A DNA stretch of 64,000 nucleotides from Fremontodendron californicum (lineage: Eukaryota > Streptophyta > Magnoliopsida > Malvales > Malvaceae): contig JAULJL010000024.1 of the NCBI GenBank assembly GCA_030761205.1, positions 14,063,122 to 14,127,121 on the forward strand, written 5' to 3'. Position numbers and translations under genes: made by a program. The notes under the pieces were generated by a model. That model saw only the letters and a list, made by a program, of their open reading frames with translations. It was not told where the DNA came from and made no database searches. Each line of letters begins with the position of its first letter. The first letter of the stretch is position 1. This document shows positions 10,751-20,545 of this stretch, one piece after another.

Positions 10751-13289
10751 TTTGGAGTCCGTTTGCTATTTATTTATGTTCGGGGGGCAAAAAGGTCATT
10801 TTACCCAAGAAATCGAAAAGGGCTTTTCTTGCCTTTTAAAAAAAAAATGAAGCATGGGCTGAAAGAAAAGGAGTTGGTCGGCCAAGGCCCAAGGATGGGT
10901 AGTTATTTTCTGATTTTTAATCAAAAGGCCAACAATGAAGAGGAAGTTAGTTATTTGTTTATCAAACCTTTGCAAATAAGCCACATGGACCAATGCATGA
11001 AGAGGGAGAGTGTCAATATAATGGCTTAAGATTCTTGAACAACTGTAATTGTGGATAGCTGATGGCCTAATTTAAGGGTGATAATTTCATTTTTTTAACA
11101 TCTTGGATCAATAGCCTTTGGATGAAAATTGGTTGAATGAAAAATGACAACTTCCTAGCATTGGGGGGGCATTCAGCCACTACAAGGGGAGGTCTCTCTC
11201 TTTTCATTTTCAGCTATTCACTCTCTATTCTCTCTTGATTTTGACTGATTTTTCTCTCCATTGTTCAAAGGCAAAAAGAAAAGTTTAGAAAAGAAAAGAA
11301 AGTTAGAAGAGAAAAAGCTTGAAAGATAGCTTCTGGAGGTTGCTTTAAGCACCATACTCTTGCACTTTCTTTGATTTTCCATTCTTGATTTGCTGTTTTC
11401 ATCTAATATTTAGTGAGTTACTTTTGATTTTTCTTTTTAAATAAGTTTTTTTATCATTCTTCTTTAAGTTCCTTCTTGATAAAAAGCTTTTCAAACTTTT
11501 TTTTATTTCCTTTTTTGAGGTGGCCGAATGGCCTAGTTTTTTGATAGTTGTTGTTTGCATTTTTTATTTCATGTTATTCTTGATATTTAACAAGTTTTGA
11601 TGCTTTAAATCTTCTTCTAATACATAAATATGAAGCTTGTTTTAATTTGGTTTCTTGCTTGTTTCTATTTTTGAGTCTATTATCTTGTTATCATGTTTAT
11701 TTTACTTGTCTTGTATTTTTGATTTTCTGTTTTCAAAATGTTTAAGTTTGTTTATGTTTTATATTTTGTAATCCATGTGTTTGTGAAAATGCTTATTGGT
11801 TTTCATGCCTTTACTTTATATTTGCATGATTTGAGAATTATTCTTTAGTTATGCATGTTAGTATATCATGTGTTCGTGAAAATGCCATGCTCATTTTAAG
11901 CATGAGACCATTCGGCCACCCTATGTTGTGTGCTTTGTGTCTGCATTTTTGTTATGTTAGTTGATAGGTTTGCATTTTCATGATATTTGGTTGAGTATTT
12001 TGTTTAAGCATGCCATATGTTTGTGTTATTGCCATGCATTTTTTAGGTTTAGGATTGGTTTGCTTTGCCATGCATATTCATGCATTTTAGACCTAGGTTG
12101 CATTAAATGCCGTGCAAGTTCATTTAGGTCTAGGTCATTTTATTGATGCCATGCATTTTTCATGTCATTTAGGTTTTAAATCATGCATTTCATGCATCAT
12201 ATTTGCTGTATTTTTCATGCATTTCATGTCCTTGCCACTTGACTTGTGACTTAGGCCAATCAATGGTTCAAAGTCATGCTCACTTGAGCATACTTGTGGA
12301 AAATTAAAGAGTTGTCAAATTGATTATTCTAACTTTGTGATTTTTTTACTTAGCCAATTTTTTTCCTAACTTTTCAAAAGTGTTAGCTACTGTTTGTGAG
12401 TCTTTTAGAGAGTCTCTAATATTTTTACTTTGATTTTTAACTGATTTTATCAAAGGCAAAAGAATGTGTTTTGGCAAAACAGTTTTTTCACCTAGTACTC
12501 GTACTTTCCCGATTTTTCTAGGTAGTCATCTTTAATTAGAAAATTAAGCTAATTTTTTCATGTTTAGTTTTACGTGTCCTGAGTCTTCAGTATTTTTTTA
12601 TATTTTTTTTAATTTTAAAATAGGGTAAAAAATCGTGCTTTAAAACTGGACAGTGGAGGCAGAATTGAATTTGAAGGAAAATTATTTTTCTGTTTTGGTT
12701 AAGTTACTTAGAGGGGGCTGATTAGGAAGTTTAGCTACTGACTTAGGGTAGTTTCTAAGCCTTTTTAAACTCTAAAAATGATTTTTTTAATCTCGGGTTA
12801 AGGGTGGTCAAGTCCGGGATTTTAAACTTAGGAAATTAGAGCCATTTAAAAGGGGTTTAGCTTGGTTTTTATTTTTAATCTAAGCTTTTCAATATTGTTT
12901 TCAAACAATCACAAAGTATTTTGGTTTTAGAATATTTAATTTGATATATTTTCCTAAGGTAGCCGGATATCTTTTTAGATATACGGATTTCCTTAATTAA
13001 AGGAAAAAATACATTCTCATGCATTGCATTTTCCATATTCATGCATATTATATAATATGTAATTTTTGCTATGTTTAATTTTCATGATGGTGTTATTATC
13101 TTTGATTTAAATTTTTTATTTTATATTATTTGTTATATGGTTTTGAATATTTCATGATATCCTATGCTTTTTATTTAGTTATTTTTGTCATATTATCTAG
13201 CATATACTATGTTCATGCATTATTATTTTTATTTTTATTTCCATGCATATTATATGATAGCATTATTTTATGTTTCATGTCATTTAGAT

Positions 13290-13560
13290 TATATGCCATA
13301 TCATTTATATTTTCCATGTCATTTAAATTATTTCATTTCATATAGAATATATTATGTTACCTAGGTCATTTCATTTCATGTAGAATATATTAAGTTACCT
13401 AGGTCATTTCATTTCATTTAAATATATTATGTCACTTAGGATATTTTATTTCATCTAGAATATATCATATAACTTAGGATATTTCATTTCATTTAGAATA
13501 TGCTAAGACATTTAAATTATATCATACAATTTTAGGTTGCACTATATTATCTAGACTTTG
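13290..13560 (+). repeat. Degenerate short repeats (TCATTTAGAATATATTATGTCA type)
   Basis: A run of imperfect units of about 16-40 bp built on TCATTTCAT, TTAGAATAT and ATGTCA-like words. Equivalent blocks occur in every full Ogre LTR here: 19520-19670 and 51220-51360 (Ogre-B), and, on the minus strand, 33730-34000 and 45000-45250 (Ogre-D). Confidence 0.7.
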
Positions 13561-14295
13561 ATATGTCATTTTATTTATGTCACACATATTCATATTCATG
13601 TTTTTTTAAATGTATTGAAAAAGGTAATGATTTTCAATAAAATAAAGATATTCTCGAATTAAAATAATTCATGAGTTCTCTGCCGGGTTTGCTGGGGAGG
13701 ATATCATCAATTATCATTAATAACAGAATATCTTCTTTAAAATAAGAATGATTCGGGAAGTTTTCCAAACTAATAAAAATTTCTATATTTTGCCACGTTT
13801 GTTGGGGAATATAGGAAAATTTTGAATTTATAAATTCCGGATCATTTTCAATTAAAAATGGAATTATTTTTCTTTAAATTGGGAATTAACTTGAAATACT
13901 AAATTTAAAACTGACTTTTTACCGAGACTTGAGATAACACATGATTAATAAGGTAGCATTTTATACGTTCGTTGTGGGGGTGCTAATCCTTCCCCACACG
14001 TAACCGAGTCCCAAACCCGCTTCTTTGATTTCTCTGGTTTAAAACGCAGACTTGAAATTGGTTTTAAAAATATTTTAATTAACTTTAAAATATTTTATAA
14101 AACCGATTTTAATAGGTGGCCGATCAAACCTAGCTAAAAAAGATTGGTGGCGACTCCATGTCTTTTTCAAGGTCATTTTCAAAACCTTCATTTTTCAAGA
14201 GGAATTAAGTCAACTTTTCCTCGGTTTTTTTTAATGTCACGCTTAACGAATAATAAAGTCTTGCGATGAGACTTGTTATTTTGTAGGTTGCGACA

Positions 14296-14518
14296 AAAGA
14301 TAATTCTGATTATTGGCTATATTTCATGTTTAGTGGTGGCGAATCTTTACATCTTAATACAATTCAACCCCCCACCAAAGTTTAGTTTTATGTCTTTTAT
14401 GAAGTCTTCTTTAAGTGTTTTGTCATATAAGATTAGAAATTTGCATCAATAACATATAAATTAAAAACAATCTCTGTGGATACAATCCTGGCTTACTACT
14501 ATACATAATAACCATCAT
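14296..14518. other. Flank between Ogre-A and Athila-C, origin unknown
   Basis: This is unique sequence between the end of the Ogre-A LTR and the Athila-C insertion site. It contains ATCTCTGTGGATACAATCCT near 14470-14490, a phrase of the kind often found near the ends of plant gypsy LTRs, so it may be the remains of another LTR. No open frame. It should be contiguous in the pre-insertion locus with 61559 onward. Confidence 0.4.
14514..14518. other. Left target-site duplication of Athila-C (ATCAT)
   Basis: Five bases directly before the LTR start TGATAAGCTC. The same five bases follow the 3' LTR at 61554-61558. Confidence 0.92.
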
Positions 14519-15115
14519 TGATAAGCTCATAAAATATACATTTTATGCCTTTCTACCTTTAGTTTTTGTTATATTTTCGATCTTTATCTTGTTTACTTAT
14601 ATTATATTTTTGAATAATAGGTATTTTGGAAGAGATGGAGTCAAAAGATGTCAAATACGATGTTAAAGAGCTTATAAAGTCACAATCATAAGATGGAAGA
14701 AGACTTGGGAGTCAAAAAGATCAATTTCTTGTTGCAAAGTGGTCTGGCAGATTTGACCTCTAGAGCTTGTTGCTAATAAATCATTATGTGAAATTCTTTA
14801 TTTGAAGAAACTTCCTCATTGACTTTTGAATCTGACTTGAATACCTTTCCAACGGTAATTTACATGCCTAAATCAGACAAGAAATGGTTATCCAAATCAG
14901 CCAACTAAGTGTAAGAAGATGCAGCAGTCAAGAAACTGAAGACAGGGAGCTCGACGACCAAAAATCATACAAGTCAGCAAGGTTGGTACCGCGGCGCCGA
15001 CCCCACTGCCTCCAAAACCGCAAAACCATAAAAAATCCAAATATTTCCATATTTGCACTATTTTGCCTCCTAGTTTCCTTGATCAGTAAGAAAGGGTTTC
15101 CAAAGTCTTAAAGCT

Positions 15116-15124
15116 CTATAAATA
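15116..15124 (+). promoter_or_regulatory. TATA box of Athila-C 5' LTR
   Basis: CTATAAATA after AAAGCT. The same motif in the same context occurs at 60629-60637 in the 3' LTR. Transcription start would be expected about 30 bp downstream. Confidence 0.7.
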
Positions 15125-15362
15125 CCATCTTTTGAGCCACCAACTAGACATGCTTTTGATTATTTATCAATATTCTTCTTCTTCTCTATTCTCTTAGTTT
15201 TATTTTTCTAATTAGTTTCATTTGAATATTCATGTTTATGTTAACTATACCTATGCAAGGCTAAACTTCTCTTTGGTTAAGGGTGATTTCAAAGCCCTAG
15301 ACATGTAGTGTAATTGATTTTTAGATTCTATCAGATATTGATTTTCTATCAAAGTTGCTTAT

Positions 15363-15367
15363 GTTCT
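15363..15367. other. Left target-site duplication of Ogre-B (GTTCT)
   Basis: Repeated at 52066-52070. The uninterrupted site in the Athila-C 3' LTR near 60879 has a single GTTCT followed by TCTA. Confidence 0.92.
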
Positions 15368-16249
15368 TTTAGACACCTAATTTAGTCCGACCACTAAATC
15401 AAGTATTTTTCTTCCTAAAATGATGTTTCAGAATGCAGAAAAGCTCTTCTCATCCTGCACGTGGTACTCCGAGACTTTGTTTAAGAAATCAAGCATGAAA
15501 AGTCAATCTTGAAAAATTCAACCCCAAAAAAGTCAACCACTAAAAAGTCAAATCACATTCAAAATCAAGATTCAAAGTTTAATTGAACAAGGGTGAAAGA
15601 ATTTTGATAATTTGAGGTCTATAATGAAAGATATGGAGTTCGAAAGATGGGTTACGGAGATTTAGTGGAAAAGAAACCCTGGTTCAAAAAATTTGGAAAA
15701 AAATGCTTAAACGATCAAATTGGTCGAAATTGGAGGTTCCAAATGGAATATAAGCAATGACTATGGGTATTGGAGAGGCCATCTGGAAGTAAAACCAAAG
15801 GAAGAGTCAATTTGGAAGAAAACCGAGAATTAGGGTTTTTGGTGGATTTTGGCAAATTGGGAAAAATTACAGAAATGGCCCGATTCGATAAAATTAAAGC
15901 CCCTAATTGATGAGGAGTGAGTATACAAGGGTAGCCTAAGGCTCAGTTTAAGTATTTTGAGAAAAGAGCCGATTGGAGGAAAAATGGAAAAATGAGGAAA
16001 TTTTCGATATTGAAAAAAGGAAAAATCAAATCGAACGGGAATTTGATCGTAAAAATTGGGTGTTTTCGGACCAACTCTAATTCAGTATATAACAAAGGCA
16101 CAAAAAAGAAAATCTGGAAATCAGACTTGTTTTGAGTAAAACAGAGCTTCGGAGGTAAATCAAACTTGTTTTGAGTAAATCAGACTTGTTTTGAGTAAAA
16201 GAAAATCTGGAAATCAGACTTGTTTCTAAAAAGGAAAATTTAGAAAATT

Positions 16250-16770
16250 CGGGAAAAAAAGTAAATGAGCTCGAAAAACTACCAAAATTTTTAGATCTCA
16301 ATATTATGTCGTTTGCAAGAGATTGGCAAAGAAAAATCTAGATTTGGAGCTCATTTGCAAAATGGCAAATTTCGGGCCCACTAAGTTGAAATTTCAGAAG
16401 ATAAATCCCGAAAAAATAGCAAATGAGCTCAGAAAATCACCAAAACTTCTAGATCTCAATCTTAAATTATTTGGAAGAGATTGGCAAAGAAAAATCCGGA
16501 TTCAGAGCTCGTTTGTAAAAATGGCAAATTTTGGGCCCACTAAATTGAAATTCCAGAGGATAAATCCTGAAAAAATAGCAAATGAGTTCGAAAAATTATG
16601 AAAACTTTCATATCTCAATTATAAATTATTTGGAAGAGATTGGCGAAGAAAAATCCAGAATCAAAGCTTGTTTACAAAATGGCAAAAGTTCGGGTGCATT
16701 GAGGGCAATTTTGGAAGATAAATTCGGGAAAAATAGCAAATGGGCTCGAAAAACTATGAAAACTTTGTAA
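16250..16770 (+). repeat. 158-bp direct repeats in U3 of Ogre-B 5' LTR (about 3.5 copies)
   Basis: GAGATTGGC marks at 16319, 16477 and 16636 give a 158-159 bp step. Each unit carries AAAATGGCAAATTTCGGGCC and AAATAGCAAATGAGCTC-like segments. A position 5' of the transcription start would fit repeated regulatory blocks, but that is inference. Confidence 0.85.
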
Positions 16771-17905
16771 TTAGGTTTTGGAGTCCATTTTTGGATTTAG
16801 TAAGTATTGAAAAAAGAAAATTTGGATTTGGAGTCTGTTTTCTATTTAATTAGGTTCGGGGACTAAAAGGGTAATTTTTATCGAAGAAACCGAAGAGGGC
16901 CTTTCTTGCAATTAAAAAAATGGAGAGTGGGCTGGAAAAGCAAGGGCCATTCAGCCAAGCCATGAGGACAGTGATTTTTCCTGAGCTCTTGCATCCAAAG
17001 GCCAAAAGTGGATAGTAAGGTAGTAATTTTTTTGATCAAGCCTTTGTATGTGCCACATGGTCCAATGCATGAAGTGGGAGGATGTCAACATGATGGCTTC
17101 ATATTTTTGAACAACTGTATTAGTTAGGGACTGATTACTTAATCTAAGGGTGGTAATTTCACATTTGAAGCATCTTAGAATAGTGGCTTTTGGATCAAAT
17201 TCGCTAGGGAAAAAATGACAACATCCTACAACTAAAGGGCCATTCGTCTACCACCATTTAGAGGGGGGTTTCATTTTTGCTGGGGGTCTTGGCTGATCAT
17301 AGAGAGGGTTGTAGCTAAAGGGAGAGAAAAAAGAAAGGGAAAACGAAAAAAAGAAAGAAAAAAGAAGGGCTTTCTTACTTTGTTCTTTCATGCTATGTTC
17401 TTTCATGCTCTCCACCATACTTTGTTGATATGATTTTGTTATTTTTCATGGTTATTTTATTTTCTTTCTTTCATGAAATAAAATTATTTTTCAAAACAAG
17501 TTCTAAAAGGTTCCTATCTAAGGTTTTCATGAAAAAAATCAAAGAAAAATAATTTTTTTTTACTTATTTCTTGTGTTGGCCGACCCCCCTATGTTTGTGC
17601 ATGCCTTGTGTTTGATTTATTTTCCATGTTGGTTGTGATATTCTAGCTTGTTTTGATGTTCTAGTTTTTTAAAATAACTCAATTATGGAGCTTATTTTTA
17701 ACTTTCTTTACTTACTATTATTTTGCTGATTTTATCATTTATTTTCATGTCTACTTACTTTGTTTTCTATGTTTAATTTTCTGTTTTCACTATATTAAGT
17801 TGTTCATGTGTTTGTGTTAATGCCATACCATGTGTTTGTTTATTTGTCTAGCTAGGCCTTTGGATTTACATCATGTTTGTTTGGTCTAATATGTTTCCTT
17901 GTAAG

Positions 17906-18052
17906 AATAAAAGCATGTTAGTCACATAATCAAAATAAAAATGCAAACACAAGACAACACCAATATAGTAGCCGAATGGACCACAAGAAAACAATGTGAA
18001 ATTTAAGCAAGGCAATAACACAAACACATGGCATGGTAGATATGTAAGACTT
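17906..18052 (-). repeat. Micro-inversion within Ogre-B 5' LTR
   Basis: The flanks (CCTTGTAAG on the left, GATTGTGTATTGG on the right) match the 3' LTR at about 32452-32460 and 32630 onward. The 147 bp between them match 32458 to about 32604 only as the reverse complement. About 25 bp present in the 3' LTR (32605-32629) are missing. The Ogre-A LTR has the 3' LTR orientation, so the 5' copy is the changed one. Confidence 0.9.
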
Positions 18053-18653
18053 GATTGTGTATTGGTTGTGCCATATTCATGCATTTTTTATGTTTATTTT
18101 GTCATTAATTGTTCATTTTACTTCCATGCTTTTTCATATGACATATTTAGGTCTTAGGTCATTTTGCATTTCCATGCATGGTTTCATGTCTACTAGGTCT
18201 AGGTCATCTTTGTATGCCATACACATTTCCATGCTATTTAGGTCTTAGGTCATATTGGTATTGCCATGCATTTTCATGCTCATTTGGTCTAGGTCACATT
18301 TACATTGCCATGCATTTCATGCATATTAAGTCTAGGTAGCATTTATTGCCATGCAAGTTCATGTTAGGCATTAGGTCATTTTGAATTGCCATGCATTTTT
18401 TATGTCATTTACACCTTTGATCATGCATTTCATACATTTAACTTGCGGTTTGTTCATGCATTTCATATCATACCACTTGATTTTTGACTTAAGCCAATCA
18501 ATGGCTCAAAGTCAAGCTCACATGAGCATGCTTGTGGAAAATTAAGAAGTTGTCAAGTCGGAATTTCTACCTTTGTGATTTTTTTTTCATTAGGCAATTC
18601 TTGTCCAAATTTTTAGAAATTTTAGCTACTGTTCGTACGTCTTTAGAGGACTC

Positions 18654-18657
<4 letters not shown>

Positions 18658-18686
<29 letters not shown>
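18658..18686. repeat. TA microsatellite
   Basis: An uninterrupted TA run; the Ogre-B 3' LTR at about 50350-50380 has a T-rich stretch without it. Confidence 0.9.
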
Positions 18687-18688
<2 letters not shown>

Positions 18689-20390
18689 TAAATGATTTTA
18701 TCAAAGGCTTAAAAATATTTTTTGACAAAACAGTATTTCACCTAGTGTTATGACTTTCGTGATTTTTCTGGTAGGTCATCCTTAGTCTAAAAATTAATCC
18801 AATTTTTTCCCATAGAGTTTGACATGTTCTAAGTCTCCAATAATTGTTTTAGTTATTTTGAAATTTTAAAAATAGGTTAAAAAATCACATTTTAAAACTG
18901 GTTAGTAAAGTCATATTTGAATTCAAGGGAAAAATAATTTCTGTTTTGGCTAATGCATTAAGAGAGGGCTGATTAGGAACCTTAGCTACTGTACTAGGCT
19001 GATTTCTAAGCCATTTTAATCCTAAAAAATTATTTTATAAAGCCCGGGTCAAGGGAGGTCAAGTCCGGGTTTTCAAAGTTAGGAAATAGAGCCTTTTTCA
19101 AAGGGGGTTTCGGCCATGGTGTTATTTTTCATCCGAAATTTTCAAAATTGTTTTTAAACAAATCACAAAGTATTTTTTTTAAAAATTTAATTTGATGTCT
19201 TTTCCTAAGGTAGTTAGATATCTTTTTAGGTATACGAATTTCCTTATTTAAAGGAAAAAATACACTTTCATGCATCGCATTTACCATGTTCATGCATATT
19301 ATATGATATATGATTTTTGCTATGAATATTTCTGTGTTAATGTTATTATTTTGATTTATATTTTATAATGTTATATTTGTTTGTTATATGGTTGTGAATA
19401 TTCTATGTTATCCTATGCTTTTTGCTTAGTCATTTATCTTTGTCACATCATTTAGGATTTATTATGTTCATGCATTGTTTTTTTATGCATACTTCATGAT
19501 AATATTACTTTACGTTTCATATCATTTCATGTTATTAATTATATTGATATGTCATCTAAAATATGCCATGTCATTTTGATTAGGCCATGTCATTTAAATT
19601 AAGCCATGTCATTTAGAATATACTATGTCACATAAGTTATATTATGTCATTTAGATTATACTATGTCACACATGTTCATATTCATTTTTTTTTTAAATGT
19701 TTTAAAATAAGATAATGATTTTCAATAAAATAAAGATATTCTCACGTTAAAATAATTCATGAGTTCTCTGCCAGGTTTGCTAGGGAGGATATCATCAATT
19801 ATCATTAATAAAGGAATATCTTTCTTTCAAAAAATGAGAATGATTCGGAAAATTTTCCAAATAAATAAAAATTTCTATATTTTGCCACGTTTGTTGGGGA
19901 ATATAGGAAAATTTTGAATTAATAAATTTCGGATCATTTTCAATTAAAAATGGAATTATTTTTATTTAAACTGGGAATTAATTTAAAATTCCAAATTTAA
20001 AATCAACTTTTTAACGAGACTTGAGATAACACAAGATTAATAAGGTACCAATTTATACGGGCGTTGTGGGGATGCTAATCCTTCCCCGCACATAACCGAC
20101 TCCCGAACCTGCTTCTTTGATTTTCTCTGGTTAAAAACGCAGACTTGAAATTGGTTTTAAAAAATATTTTAATTAATTTTAAAATATTTTACAAAATCGG
20201 TTTTAATAGGTGGCCGATCACAACTAGCCAAAAAAGATTGGTGGCGACTCTATTTTTTTTCGAGGTTGTTTTCAAACCCTCATTTTATTTCGAGAGGAAT
20301 TAACTCATCTTTCCCTCTGTTTCCCCCAATGTCACGCTTAACGAATAGAGTCTCACGATGAGACTTGTTATTTTTTAGGTTGCGACAGCT

Positions 20391-20410
20391 TGGCGACTCT
20401 ACTGGGGACA
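20391..20410 (+). other. Primer-binding site of Ogre-B (tRNA-Arg type)
   Basis: TGGCGACTCTACTGGGGACA starts three bases after the LTR end. It fits the tRNA-Arg primer site known for Ogre elements. Confidence 0.88.
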
Positions 20411-20427
20411 TTTAGAGAGTCAGGCCT

Positions 20428-20545
20428 TGAATTAGTCGTGTGTTATCAAAGTCTCGGTTTTGTTGGTTTTTATTTGGTATTTAATTTTAATTCCCATATT
20501 TTTTCAATAAAAAAGAGAATTTTGAAAGTAATAAAATATTTTTGA
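20428..20545 (-). repeat. Inverted copy of U5 in Ogre-B leader
   Basis: The reverse complement of this leader piece follows the LTR segment at about 19925-20045. Landmarks appear in the same order: ATTTTCAA, a T-rich stretch, GGGAATTAA, ACCAAAT, CCGAGACTT-GATAACAC and GATTAAT. In RNA the two arms would pair and enclose the U5 end and primer site. Ogre-D has the same arrangement (43991-44095 versus 44602-44712). Confidence 0.75.

Larger units (their letters stand above)
1..14295 (+). mobile_element. Ogre-A, Tat/Ogre-lineage Ty3/gypsy retrotransposon, 5' part outside window
   Basis: The window opens inside gag and the element runs through protease, intron, RT, RNase H, integrase, a non-coding spacer with tandem arrays and a polypurine tract to a complete 3' LTR ending at 14295. 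The assignment to Tat/Ogre rests on the very long LTR, the intron between protease and RT, the second RNase H domain after RT and the tandem arrays before the 3' LTR. The 5' LTR, primer site, ORF1 and gag start lie left of the window, so neither the target duplication nor the LTR divergence can be read. Several stops and frameshifts make it non-functional. Confidence 0.9.
9667..14295 (+). repeat. Ogre-A 3' LTR (4629 bp)
   Basis: It starts TGTAGACACTT after the polypurine tract and ends GGTTGCGACA, the same termini as the other Ogre LTRs here. From 5' to 3' it holds U3 with about 157-bp direct repeats (10250-10750), a purine-rich GA stretch (11269-11327), an ATGCATTT-rich section (about 11800-12240), ATTTCATTTAGAATAT short repeats (13290-13560), a conserved hairpin (13973-13998) and a primer-site-like TGGCGACTC (14148-14156). 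No gene lies inside; frames of 60-118 codons here are not conserved in the other LTR copies. Confidence 0.9.
14519..15367 (+). repeat. Athila-C 5' LTR, left part
   Basis: It is collinear with 60031 to about 60878 of the 3' LTR and stops at GTTCT, where Ogre-B inserted. It contains the promoter with a TATA box at 15116-15124. The remainder of this LTR is at 52071-52762. Confidence 0.93.
15368..20387 (+). repeat. Ogre-B 5' LTR (5020 bp)
   Basis: It pairs with 30162-32890 plus 50045-52065. It holds 158-bp U3 repeats (16250-16770), a GA-rich tract (about 17318-17370), the inverted segment 17906-18052, a TA microsatellite (18658-18686), short ATGTCATTTA repeats (19520-19670), a U5 hairpin (20065-20090) and a primer-site-like TGGCGACTCTA (20242-20252). 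No gene seen. It is a different LTR family from Ogre-A and Ogre-D by its first 50 bases, but shares U5 with them. Confidence 0.92.

Noticed and set aside
13130..13345. 71-codon Phe/Tyr-rich membrane-like frame
   Set aside because: It is in the AT-rich LTR repeat section and is not kept in the equivalent section of Ogre-B or Ogre-D.
17866..18084. 72-codon minus-strand open frame with hydrophobic stretches
   Set aside because: It falls in the inverted LTR segment; the matching plus-strand frame at 32411-32719 is plain LTR sequence and not conserved in Ogre-A.
20391..20410. Partial tRNA gene
   Set aside because: It is only the complement of a tRNA 3' end at a primer site; no cloverleaf can be drawn around it.
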